In this document: positions 1 to 6,242 of the stretch, piece after piece
How the letters are laid out: the number at the start of each line of letters is the position of its first letter
How positions within the stretch are numbered: position 1 is the first letter of the stretch
Source: Burkholderiales bacterium
GTDB taxonomy: Bacteria; Pseudomonadota; Gammaproteobacteria; Burkholderiales; Usitatibacteraceae
Assembly (NCBI GenBank): GCA_017880705.1
Contig: JADGRS010000151.1
Span: 1-7,269, forward strand
Reading direction: 5' to 3'
DNA length: 7,269 nt
The notes under the pieces: generated by a model
Seen by the model: only the letters and a program-made list of their open reading frames with translations
Databases searched by the model: none
Told to the model about the DNA's origin: nothing
Made by a program: the position numbers and the translations under genes

Positions 1-213
1 CGGCGCCATAAGCAGTTGATGGAAAAGGGAATGTATGCCAAAATGAGCGACGTTGTGGAAGAGCTGCGGCGTCGCGACGAGAGGGACACCTCTCGCCCCG
101 TGGCGCCGCTAAAGCATTATCCCGACGCGATTTTTCTCGATACCACGGGCCTGACCGTCGCAGAGGCGGTGCGCAGCATCCTGGGCTGGTGGCGGGAAAT
201 CCCGCGAGGATAG
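1..213 (+). CDS. cmk: Cytidylate (CMP) kinase, C-terminal part
   Basis: This is the last 70 codons of a gene that begins upstream of the window. CMP kinase phosphorylates CMP and dCMP to the diphosphates using ATP in the cytoplasm, for pyrimidine salvage and nucleotide supply. The reading frame is open from base 1 and starts RRHKQLMEKG. It contains the family signature near the lid region, RRRDERDTSRPVAPL, followed by the conserved tail pattern PDAIFLDTTGLTVAEAV, which matches the end of bacterial Cmk proteins. The ATG and TTG codons near base 16 are internal and are not starts, because the homology continues upstream of them. The gene lies directly before rpsA, the usual proteobacterial arrangement. 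No terminator is evident after its stop, so read-through into rpsA is likely. The identification is firm; only the missing 5' part limits it. Confidence 0.93.
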   Translation, partial: RRHKQLMEKGMYAKMSDVVEELRRRDERDTSRPVAPLKHYPDAIFLDTTGLTVAEAVRSILGWWREIPRG

Positions 214-332
214 GCATCTCGTCCAAAGCTGGAAGCAAAAGCCCAAAGGTGTCAGGGGGTTAGAGCGCACTTCGGCCCGCCTGGCGATGATCAACAACGG
301 CATTGCGCCGTTAACTTGTGAAAGCACGCTGC
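214..332 (+). promoter_or_regulatory. rpsA leader / cmk–rpsA intergenic region
   Basis: This 119-base stretch between the cmk stop and the rpsA start contains no gene. It holds one perfect stem-loop (296-312) close to the rpsA start and only a weak purine stretch (GAAAG, about 320-324) in Shine-Dalgarno position. In Escherichia coli the rpsA leader lacks a canonical Shine-Dalgarno sequence, folds into hairpins, and is the site where free S1 represses its own translation. This leader is compatible with that scheme, but function here is inferred. I could not pick out a convincing -35/-10 pair, although an rpsA promoter in or upstream of this region is expected from other species. Confidence 0.5.
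296..312 (+). other. Stem-loop in the rpsA leader
   Basis: AACGGC (296-301) pairs perfectly with GCCGTT (307-312) around the 5-base loop ATTGC. The hairpin ends 20 bases before the rpsA ATG. It is followed by TAACTTGTG rather than a T tract, so it does not look like an intrinsic terminator. A leader element for S1 autoregulation is a reasonable guess, but a 6-bp stem can also arise by chance in GC-rich DNA. Confidence 0.4.
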
Positions 333-2060
333 ATGTTGGCCCAAACCTCAACCCAATCCTCCTCAGCATCACTCGAAAACAGCTTCGCCGCGCTCTTCGA
401 AGAGAGCCTCGCTCGCCAGGAAATGCGCATCGGTGAAGTGATCACCGCCGAAGTCATCTCCGTAGACCCCAACGTCGTGATCGTGAACGCCGGCCTGAAG
501 TCGGAGAGCACGATCGCCACCGAAGAATTCAAGAACGACCGCGGCGAGATCGAGGTCGCCGTCGGCGACTTCGTCTCCGTCGCCATCGAGGCCCTCGAAG
601 ACGGCTTCGGCGCGACCAAGCTCTCACGCGACAAGGCGAAGAAGCTCGCCGCATGGACGAGCCTCGACGACGCGCTCGCCAACGGCACCATCATCAAGGG
701 CGTCGTGAGCGGCAAGGTGAAGGGCGGCCTCACCGTCATGGTGAATGGCATCCGCGCATTCCTCCCCGGCTCGCTGGTGGACCTGCGTCCCGTGAAGGAC
801 ACGTCGCACTTCGAGAACAAGGAACTCGAGTTCAAGGTCATCAAGCTCGACCGCAAGCGCAACAACGTGGTGGTTTCGCGCCGCGCGGTGATGGAAGAGA
901 CCGCAGGCGTCGAGCGCCAGCAGCTTCTCGAGACGCTGAAGGAAGGCGCCGTCGTGAAGGGCGTCGTGAAGAACATCACCGACTACGGCGCGTTCGTGGA
1001 TCTCGGCGGCATCGACGGCCTGCTCCATATCACCGACCTCGCATGGCGCCGCGTCAAGCACCCGACGGAAGTGCTGTCGGTGGGCGACGAAGTCACTGCG
1101 AAGATCCTCAAGTTCGACGCCGAGAAGAACCGCGTCTCGCTGGGCCTCAAGCAGCTTGGGGAGGATCCGTGGATCGGCATCTCGCGGCGTTACCCGCAGG
1201 GCACGCGCCTCTTCGGCAAGGTCACCAACATCACCGACTACGGCGCGTTCGTCGAGATCGAGAGCGGCATCGAAGGCCTGGTGCACGTCTCCGAGATGGA
1301 CTGGACCAACAAGAACGTTCACCCCGCGAAGGTGGTGAGCCTCGGCGACGAAGTCGAGGTGATGATCCTCGAGATCGACGAGGACCGCCGCCGCATCTCG
1401 CTGGGCATGAAGCAGTGCATGCCGAACCCGTGGGAAGAGTTCGCGATGAACCACAAGAAGGGCGACAAGGTCCGCGGCACGATCAAGTCGATCACCGACT
1501 TCGGCGTGTTCATCGGCCTGCCGGGCAACATCGACGGCCTGGTGCACCTTTCGGACCTCTCCTGGAACGCTCCCGGCGAGGAAGCGGTGAAGTCCCTGAA
1601 GAAGGGCGACGAGGTCGAGACCGTGGTGCTATCCATCGACGTAGAGCGCGAGCGCATCTCGCTCGGCATCAAGCAGCTCGAGGGCGATCCGTTCGGCAAC
1701 TACGTGACCACCCACGACAAGGGCAACGTCGTGAGGGGGGTGGTGAAGCAGATCGATCCCAAGGGCGCGCTGATCGAGCTCGAGAAGGACGTCGAAGGCT
1801 ACCTTCGCGCCTCCGAGATCGCGCGCGACCGCGTCGAGGACGTCCGCACTCACCTCAAGGAAGGCGACGAGGTCGAGGCGGTCATCATCAACATCGACCG
1901 CAAGAGCCGCTCGATCAACCTTTCCATCAAGCAGAAGGACGCGGCGGAGGAGCAGGCCGCGTTGCAGAAGCACACGTCCGAGAGCAACGCCAGCGCCGGC
2001 ACCACGAACCTGGGCGCGTTGCTGAAGGCGAAGCTGTCGGGCTCGAAGGACAAGGAATAA
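333..2060 (+). CDS. rpsA: 30S ribosomal protein S1
   Basis: The 575-residue product is ribosomal protein S1, which binds mRNA on the 30S subunit and helps load structured or weakly Shine-Dalgarno-led messages. Six S1 (OB-fold) domains are visible at about residues 32-100, 116-184, 201-275, 287-361, 374-449 and 461-534. Domains 3 to 5 carry the repeated TDYGAF/TDFGVF, G-I-[DE]-GL-[LV]-H and RISLG-type motifs. Domains 1 and 2 are the divergent ribosome-binding pair typical of proteobacterial S1. The N-terminus has the usual [19 protein letters not shown] pattern, and the tail ends with the conserved [11 protein letters not shown]. The ATG at 333 is chosen because it gives the usual short N-terminal extension and has GAAAG about 8 bases upstream. 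A GTG at 318 in the same frame would add five residues with no ribosome-binding site, and a TTG at 336 is also possible. Length is normal for the family (about 560-570). Confidence 0.97.
   Translation: MLAQTSTQSSSASLENSFAALFEESLARQEMRIGEVITAEVISVDPNVVIVNAGLKSESTIATEEFKNDRGEIEVAVGDFVSVAIEALEDGFGATKLSRDKAKKLAAWTSLDDALANGTIIKGVVSGKVKGGLTVMVNGIRAFLPGSLVDLRPVKDTSHFENKELEFKVIKLDRKRNNVVVSRRAVMEETAGVERQQLLETLKEGAVVKGVVKNITDYGAFVDLGGIDGLLHITDLAWRRVKHPTEVLSVGDEVTAKILKFDAEKNRVSLGLKQLGEDPWIGISRRYPQGTRLFGKVTNITDYGAFVEIESGIEGLVHVSEMDWTNKNVHPAKVVSLGDEVEVMILEIDEDRRRISLGMKQCMPNPWEEFAMNHKKGDKVRGTIKSITDFGVFIGLPGNIDGLVHLSDLSWNAPGEEAVKSLKKGDEVETVVLSIDVERERISLGIKQLEGDPFGNYVTTHDKGNVVRGVVKQIDPKGALIELEKDVEGYLRASEIARDRVEDVRTHLKEGDEVEAVIINIDRKSRSINLSIKQKDAAEEQAALQKHTSESNASAGTTNLGALLKAKLSGSKDKE
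972..1252 (+). repeat. 26-bp exact direct repeat inside rpsA (S1 domains 3 and 4)
   Basis: The same 26 bases, beginning AACATCACCGACTACGGC, occur at 972-997 and 1227-1252, 255 bases apart and in frame. They encode NITDYGAFV in S1 domains 3 and 4. The span given runs from the first copy to the end of the second. A diverged third version (ATCACCGACTTCGGCGTG, encoding ITDFGVF) appears near 1491 in domain 5. The repeat reflects domain duplication plus strong amino-acid constraint and shared codon choice. It is not a mobile or regulatory element. Confidence 0.85.
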
Positions 2061-2073
2061 TCGAAATATCTCC

Positions 2074-2082
2074 AGGGGGGAG
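2074..2082 (+). promoter_or_regulatory. Strong ribosome-binding site of ihfB
   Basis: The purine run AGGGGGGAG lies 9 bases before the ihfB ATG at 2092, in the 31-base gap after the rpsA stop. It is the strongest Shine-Dalgarno sequence in the window and supports independent, efficient initiation on ihfB within an rpsA–ihfB transcript. Confidence 0.75.
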
Positions 2083-2091
2083 AAACGCGCC

Positions 2092-2379
2092 ATGACAAAG
2101 TCACAGCTCATCGAGCTGCTGAGCGCGAGGCATAGCCAGCTGGCACCGAAGGATGCCGAGCTCGCGGTGAAGACGATGCTGGATGCGATGGCGCTCACGC
2201 TGGCGTCGGGCAACCGCATCGAGATCCGCGGGTTCGGAAGCTTCGGCTTGAACTACCGCCCGCCGCGAACCGGACGCAATCCGAAGACCGGCGAGAAGGT
2301 GCAGGTGCCTCGCAAATATGTCCCGCATTTCAAGGCGGGCAAGGAACTGCGCGAGCGCGTCGACTATCACGAAGGATGA
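2092..2379 (+). CDS. ihfB: Integration host factor subunit beta
   Basis: The 95-residue product is the beta subunit of IHF, a heterodimeric nucleoid protein that bends DNA sharply at specific sites for recombination, replication and transcription. It belongs to the HU/IHF family. The N-terminal helices begin [10 protein letters not shown], the conserved core [20 protein letters not shown] is at residues 44-63, and the arm tip [10 protein letters not shown] has the intercalating proline at residue 64. The pattern IEIRGFGSF with Arg46, the long [18 protein letters not shown] tail and the position straight after rpsA distinguish IhfB from HU and IhfA. The partner IhfA is not in this window. The stop codon overlaps the start of the next gene (ATGA), and a terminator hairpin begins 22 bases after the stop. 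Length is normal for the family. Confidence 0.97.
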   Translation: MTKSQLIELLSARHSQLAPKDAELAVKTMLDAMALTLASGNRIEIRGFGSFGLNYRPPRTGRNPKTGEKVQVPRKYVPHFKAGKELRERVDYHEG

Positions 2380-4037
2380 GTTCCGCACATGCTGGAACAG
2401 GACGGCGCGTCGAATTCGACGCGCCGTTTGTTTTTGCGTTCGCCGCCGGTCTCGGCATCGCGCTCGCGCTGGGAACATGGCTGCGCCTCCACGGACTCGG
2501 CGACCAGATCGTCCAGGACGACGAATGGCACGCGATCAACAAGCTCCTGACCGCCGGCTACGGCGAGATCTTCCGCTCGTTTGGGTACGCGGACCACTCG
2601 ATTCCGCTGACGCTGCTCTACAAGGCGATGGCCGGGACCGTGGGCCTGGACGAGATCGACATGCGCATCGTGCAGGCCTTCTGCGGAATCGCCCTGATTC
2701 CCGCGGCTGCCGCGTTGACCTGGGCCGCGAGCCGCAGCCGCGCCGCGACCCTGCTGTGCGCATTCCTGGTCTCCGGCGCGCCCTTCCTGGTCCTGTATTC
2801 CCGCACCGCCCGCCCCTATGCGATTACCACCCTGATCGCGGTGGCGACCCTCGCGGGCCTGTGGCGGTGGCGCGAGCGCCGCTCGTGGAAGCTCGGCGCG
2901 GCGATCTGCGCGCTCACGGCGCTTTCCGCGTGGCTGCACCCGGTCTCGGCGATGTTTCCTGCGACCGCGATGGTCTTCATCTTTCTCGACGACCTGCGCG
3001 GCGGAAGGGCCGCGCTGCCGCGACTGGCGCGCATCGCGGCGCTGGGCGTGGCGGCGGCGCTTTCGATCGCGGCGCTGCTGGCGGCCCCGATCATGAACGA
3101 CTGGGTGTCGCTCTCCGCGAAGACCGGGGGCGATCACGCGAACGCCTACACGATCTCGCGCGCCCTCAGCCTCTTCGCGGGCGGGTTGCCCGATCCGCTC
3201 ACGTGGGTCGTGACGCTCGTGGCGGCTTTCGGCGCGTTACGGACGATTCGCCGCGCGCCCGCGCTCGGCGCCTACCTCGCGGTGCTGGCGACGGTTCCCG
3301 TGCTCCTGGTGATGCTTCTCGGCGCAATGTGGACGCAGCAGGGACACACCTTCGCGCGCTACGTCTTTCCGGTGCAGGTGATCTACCTCGCCTGGATGTC
3401 GATCGGCTTCGCCGGCCTCGTGCATGAGGCGACACGCCGCACCCGCCCGGGCCTCGAGCTCGCGCTTGCCGCGTTCGCGGCGGCGGGTTACCTCGTGGTG
3501 AATCCGGCCATCCGGCAGGTCGCAACCCTCGGCCCGTGGTACGGGCATCTCTATCATCACTTCGACTACGTCGCCGCGCACAACGTCGCGCAACTGGCGT
3601 ACCTGGGCTACGAGCCGCCGCTCTTCTACCGGCGCCTCGACGCGATGGCGCCCCACAGCGTGACCCTCATCGAGGCGCCGTTCACGCTGGAGGCGCCGGC
3701 CAACGACCTCGCGTTCCTGAGCTTGTCGCACCATCAGCGCGAGATCATCGGCCTGATTCACGACCTGTGCCTGGAAGGGCCCCTCGATGGCGAGGTCCCG
3801 AAGGACGGGCGCTTCCGATTCCGCAACTTCGTATTCCTCGACGACCGCGAGGCGGTGCTCGCCACTGGCGCGCGCTACCTGCTGCTGCGCCGCGACCAGT
3901 TCCATGGAAGGCCGTTCCGCGAGGCCGACCGGTGCCTCGCGGCTCTCACGAAGCTTTATGGAGAGCCGGCGGACATCGATTCGCGGCTGGCGGTTTTCGA
4001 TCTCCATCCGGCGGGCGCCTCCCGCAAGTTACAATAA
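2376..4037 (+). CDS. GT-C fold membrane glycosyltransferase (ArnT/PMT, GT39-like)
   Basis: The 553-residue product is a polytopic inner-membrane protein. Roughly ten or eleven hydrophobic segments are visible between residues 17 and 376 (for example about 17-35, 98-117, 125-142, 173-190, 216-238, 298-317, 331-350 and 360-376). An acidic motif, QDDEW (residues 47-51), sits just after the first membrane segment, where GT-C enzymes carry their catalytic aspartate. SRTARPYAI (142-150), WLHPVSAM (186-193) and FARYVFPV (327-333) resemble other conserved spots of ArnT/PMT-like proteins. Such enzymes move a sugar from a polyprenyl-phosphate donor to a lipid, glycan or protein on the periplasmic side; donor and acceptor cannot be told here. 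A soluble, histidine-containing C-terminal region (about 377-553) is not recognised. The ATG at 2376 overlaps the ihfB stop, and there is no in-frame ATG, GTG or TTG before residue 84 that would keep the first membrane segment. GAAGG lies too close to the start for a normal ribosome-binding site, so translational coupling to ihfB is likely. Confidence 0.8.
   Translation: MSSAHAGTGRRVEFDAPFVFAFAAGLGIALALGTWLRLHGLGDQIVQDDEWHAINKLLTAGYGEIFRSFGYADHSIPLTLLYKAMAGTVGLDEIDMRIVQAFCGIALIPAAAALTWAASRSRAATLLCAFLVSGAPFLVLYSRTARPYAITTLIAVATLAGLWRWRERRSWKLGAAICALTALSAWLHPVSAMFPATAMVFIFLDDLRGGRAALPRLARIAALGVAAALSIAALLAAPIMNDWVSLSAKTGGDHANAYTISRALSLFAGGLPDPLTWVVTLVAAFGALRTIRRAPALGAYLAVLATVPVLLVMLLGAMWTQQGHTFARYVFPVQVIYLAWMSIGFAGLVHEATRRTRPGLELALAAFAAAGYLVVNPAIRQVATLGPWYGHLYHHFDYVAAHNVAQLAYLGYEPPLFYRRLDAMAPHSVTLIEAPFTLEAPANDLAFLSLSHHQREIIGLIHDLCLEGPLDGEVPKDGRFRFRNFVFLDDREAVLATGARYLLLRRDQFHGRPFREADRCLAALTKLYGEPADIDSRLAVFDLHPAGASRKLQ
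2402..2435 (+). terminator. Intrinsic terminator after ihfB, inside the glycosyltransferase gene
   Basis: A perfect 26-bp palindrome (2402-2427) has ACGGCGCGTCGAA as its left arm and the exact reverse complement as its right arm. As RNA it forms an 11-bp, very GC-rich stem plus a closing A-U pair, with an AAUU loop. It is followed directly by TTTGTTTTT (2427-2435). The hairpin starts 22 bases after the ihfB stop, the usual place for a rho-independent terminator, and the T tract gives direction +. There is no matching A tract upstream, so it should not act in reverse. It lies wholly inside codons 9-20 of the overlapping glycosyltransferase gene, so translation may weaken it. The structure is seen directly; its activity is inferred. 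Confidence 0.75.
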
Positions 4038-4062
4038 CGCCCGGTTCGCGACGCCTCACCCA

Positions 4063-4350
4063 ATGCAAGCATTCGTCTGGTTCATTCGTCTGTGCATCGT
4101 TCTGATCCTCGTCTGGTTCGCGGTGAAGAACTCGCAGGACGTGACCATCAAGGGCCTTCCAGGCCAGGTTTGGGAGGCGCCGCTCGTCTTCATCCTCCTC
4201 GCCGTCTTCATCGCCGGCATGGTGATCGGCCTTCTCGCGTGGGTGCCGACGGTGGTGCGCCAGCGCCGCGAGCTCGGGCGACTGCGCCGCGGCGCGGTGC
4301 CCCAGCCGGTCCCGGTCCCGCCGCTTCCAGAGCCGCCGCATGGAATTTGA
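4063..4350 (+). CDS. lapA: LapA (DUF1049) inner-membrane protein
   Basis: The 95-residue product matches LapA in shape. It has a first membrane segment at about residues 4-20 (FVWFIRLCIVLILVWFAV), the conserved KNSQDVTI after it, a second segment at about 38-58, and a basic cytoplasmic stretch (RQRRELGRLRRG). It ends in a proline-rich tail (PQPVPVPPLPEPP). LapA works with LapB in lipopolysaccharide assembly and LpxC control in E. coli, although its own role is less clear. The ATG at 4063 is chosen because it puts the first membrane segment at the N-terminus. The frame is open further upstream within the preceding gene, but that part has no LapA character. No good Shine-Dalgarno sequence is visible. 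The gene starts 25 bases after the glycosyltransferase stop and overlaps lapB by 11 bases. Confidence 0.88.
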   Translation: MQAFVWFIRLCIVLILVWFAVKNSQDVTIKGLPGQVWEAPLVFILLAVFIAGMVIGLLAWVPTVVRQRRELGRLRRGAVPQPVPVPPLPEPPHGI

Positions 4351-5545
4351 GTTCTGGTGGCTCCTCGCGCTGCCCGTCTTCTTCGGGATGGGCTGGGTGG
4401 CCGCGCGCGTCGATCTCAAGTCGCTCCTGTCGGAATCACGCGCGTTGCCCTCGTCGTATTTCCGCGGCCTGAACTTCCTCCTGAACGAGCAGCCCGACAA
4501 GGCGATCGAATCGTTCCTGCAGGTCGCGAAGGAGAATCCGCAAACGGTGGAGCTGCAGTTCGCGCTGGGAAGCCTGTTTCGCCGGCGAGGCGAAGTCGAT
4601 CGGGCGATCCGCATGCACCAGGACCTCGTGAACCGCGAGGACCTTGCGCCGGAGCAGAGGCGGGACGCATCCTTCGAACTGTCGCAGGATTACTTCAAGG
4701 CGGGCCTTCTCGACCACGCCGAGCGCGTGCTCGAGAAGCTGGCGCAATCCGATCCGTCGGCCGAAGTGCATCGCCACCTCCTCGACATCTACATCCAGGA
4801 AAAGGATTGGGAGAAGGCGATCGCGGCCGCGAAGCAGCTCGAGGTGAGCGCCAAGCGAAACTACCAGAAGGAGATCGCGAACTACTACTGCGAGCTCGCG
4901 AGCACCGCGCACGTCCATGGGCGCCCCGAGGAGGCGATGCGCCACCTCGCGAGCGCCCTGGAAGGAAACCGCAAGTGCGTGCGCGCAAACCTGCTTCGCG
5001 GCGAGTGGCTGGCGCGCGCCGGAAAGCACGCCGAGGCCATCGATGCGTGGAAATCGATCGAGAATCAGGATCCGGCGTACTTCGGCCTCGCCGCCGAAGG
5101 GATGGTGGAAAGCTACAAGGCGCTCGGCCGTCTCGGCGAGGGACTCGCGCTCCTTCGCGGCCTCCAGCATCGCTACCCCGGCCTCGATCTCCTGAATGTC
5201 GTGTACCAGGCCACGGCGGAGCACGAGGGCGATGAAGCCGCGTGGAGGCTGGTGCGCGACGAAGTGAGGCGCAACCCGACGCTCGTCGGGCTCGATCGCA
5301 TGATCGACGCCGAGCTGGTGCGCGCCCCGCCCGAGAGGCGCCAGGACCTGCAGCTCATGAAGGACCTCGTGCATTCCCATGCGCAGGCCCTCGCCGTGTA
5401 CCTTTGCGCCAACTGCGGCTTCAAGGCGCGGCAGTTCTTCTGGCAATGCCCCGCATGCGGGGGATGGGAAACGTTCGCCCCGCGCCGCACGGCCGAGCTC
5501 GAGAGCGCCGGGCGCCATCTCGCAAGGATGCAAATTGGACAATAA
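4340..5545 (+). CDS. lapB: LapB, LPS assembly TPR/rubredoxin-like protein
   Basis: The 401-residue product is LapB (YciM). It is anchored in the inner membrane by one N-terminal segment (about residues 5-21, [18 protein letters not shown]) and faces the cytoplasm. In E. coli it directs the protease FtsH to LpxC, so that LPS synthesis stays balanced with phospholipid synthesis. After the anchor comes the family pattern [18 protein letters not shown] (40-57), then a chain of tetratricopeptide repeats to about residue 340. The C-terminal rubredoxin-like metal-binding knuckle has Cys356, Cys359, Cys370 and Cys373 (CANC...CPAC), all present. Length is close to the E. coli protein (389). The ATG at 4340 overlaps the lapA stop by 11 bases and has only a weak AGAG upstream, suggesting coupling to lapA. 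The 3' end overlaps pyrF by 11 bases. Confidence 0.95.
   Translation: MEFEFWWLLALPVFFGMGWVAARVDLKSLLSESRALPSSYFRGLNFLLNEQPDKAIESFLQVAKENPQTVELQFALGSLFRRRGEVDRAIRMHQDLVNREDLAPEQRRDASFELSQDYFKAGLLDHAERVLEKLAQSDPSAEVHRHLLDIYIQEKDWEKAIAAAKQLEVSAKRNYQKEIANYYCELASTAHVHGRPEEAMRHLASALEGNRKCVRANLLRGEWLARAGKHAEAIDAWKSIENQDPAYFGLAAEGMVESYKALGRLGEGLALLRGLQHRYPGLDLLNVVYQATAEHEGDEAAWRLVRDEVRRNPTLVGLDRMIDAELVRAPPERRQDLQLMKDLVHSHAQALAVYLCANCGFKARQFFWQCPACGGWETFAPRRTAELESAGRHLARMQIGQ
5524..5528 (+). promoter_or_regulatory. Ribosome-binding site that fixes the TTG start of pyrF
   Basis: AAGGA lies 6 bases before the TTG at 5535, inside the last codons of lapB. No ATG or GTG fits the OMP decarboxylase N-terminus in this frame, so this site decides the pyrF start. 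Confidence 0.7.
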
Positions 5546-6242
5546 GCGCATCATCGTTCCGCTCGATGTTCCCGACGCCGAGGCCGCGCTCGCGCTCGCC
5601 GCGCGCCTGGACAGCAAGCTCTGCCGCGTGAAGGTCGGCAAGGAGCTCTTCGTCGCCGCCGGCCCCGCGGTGGTGGCGCGGCTCCAGGAGCGCGGCTTCG
5701 AGGTGTTCCTCGACCTGAAGTTTCACGACATCCCCAACACCGTCGCCGGCGCGTGCCGTGCCGCGGCGCGCCTCGGCGTGTGGATGATGAACGTGCACGC
5801 GAGCGGGGGCGAAGCGATGCTGCGCGCCGCGCGCGAGGCGATCGAGACCGTGGCGCGTCCGCCGCTCCTGATCGCCGTGACGATCCTCACGAGCCTCGCC
5901 GACGAGGACCTCGCGCAGGTCGGCTTCGCGGGATCGCTGATGGACAACGTCGAGCGCCTCGCGCGCCTCGCGCGGGCGAGCGGCATGGACGGCGTCGTGT
6001 GTTCCGCGCGGGAGGCGCCCCTCATCCGCAAGGCCGCCGGCGAAGACTTCATCCTCGTCACGCCGGGAATTCGATTGAAGACCGACGACAACGACGACCA
6101 GGCACGCACCGTGACGCCCGTGGAAGCCGTGCGACTCGGCGCCCACTATCTCGTGATCGGGCGTTCCATCACCAAGGCCGCCGATCCGGCCGCCACGCTC
6201 GCGGCCATCCGCGCGTCGATCGAGGAAGGCGCCGCTGCATGA
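5535..6242 (+). CDS. pyrF: Orotidine 5'-phosphate decarboxylase
   Basis: The 235-residue product catalyses the last step of de novo UMP synthesis, decarboxylation of OMP, in the cytoplasm. It has the short proteobacterial (group I) form of the TIM-barrel enzyme. Active-site residues are in place: Asp11 in IVPLDV, Lys33 in VKVGKE, and the catalytic motif [10 protein letters not shown] with Asp60, Lys62 and Asp65. The phosphate-binding pieces TPGIR (Arg180) and IGRSIT (Arg210) are also present. The frame is open upstream to 5379, but that part only mirrors lapB in another frame. The family start, a few residues before RIIVPLDV, falls on the TTG at 5535, which has a well-placed AAGGA. TTG may keep expression modest. 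It overlaps lapB by 11 bases and ends in an ATGA overlap with the next gene. lapA–lapB–pyrF order is shared with E. coli. Confidence 0.95.
   Translation: MDNKRIIVPLDVPDAEAALALAARLDSKLCRVKVGKELFVAAGPAVVARLQERGFEVFLDLKFHDIPNTVAGACRAAARLGVWMMNVHASGGEAMLRAAREAIETVARPPLLIAVTILTSLADEDLAQVGFAGSLMDNVERLARLARASGMDGVVCSAREAPLIRKAAGEDFILVTPGIRLKTDDNDDQARTVTPVEAVRLGAHYLVIGRSITKAADPAATLAAIRASIEEGAAA
6222..6229 (+). promoter_or_regulatory. Ribosome-binding site of the UDP-glucose dehydrogenase gene
   Basis: GAGGAAGG lies 9 bases before the ATG at 6239, inside the last codons of pyrF. It supports that start and gives the overlapping gene its own initiation site as well as possible coupling. Confidence 0.6.

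Noticed and set aside
288..305. A possible IHF-binding site in the rpsA leader (ATCAA at 290-294 within GATCAACAACGGCATTG)
   Set aside because: Only the ATCAA half matches. The required TTR half is absent at the correct spacing.
296..320. The leader hairpin as an intrinsic terminator of cmk
   Set aside because: The stem is only 6 bp, no T tract follows it, and it lies 83 bases after the cmk stop.
318..332. GTG at 318 as the rpsA start
   Set aside because: It has no ribosome-binding site and adds five residues (including two Cys/Arg-type residues) not expected in S1. The ATG at 333 fits the family better.
972..1252. The rpsA direct repeat as a recombination or mobile-element footprint
   Set aside because: It is in frame and encodes the conserved S1-domain core, so protein constraint and domain duplication explain it.
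624..1547. A 307-codon minus-strand frame and a 480-codon +2 frame overlapping rpsA
   Set aside because: Both are compositional shadows of the S1 repeats. Their low-complexity Arg/Ala/His/Asp-rich products match no family I recognise.
2318..3427. A 369-codon plus-strand frame overlapping the ihfB end and the glycosyltransferase
   Set aside because: The product is Arg/Pro/Gly-rich without domains, while the alternative frame gives a coherent membrane protein.
3787..4062. Upstream extension of the lapA frame into the glycosyltransferase gene
   Set aside because: The frame is open by chance. The residues there are Arg/Ser-rich, and LapA begins at its first membrane segment near 4063.
4436..5641. 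A 401-codon open frame on the minus strand opposite lapB
   Set aside because: It mirrors lapB in GC-rich sequence, its protein is rich in Arg, Ala, His and Leu with no recognisable domain, and lapB is certain on the other strand.
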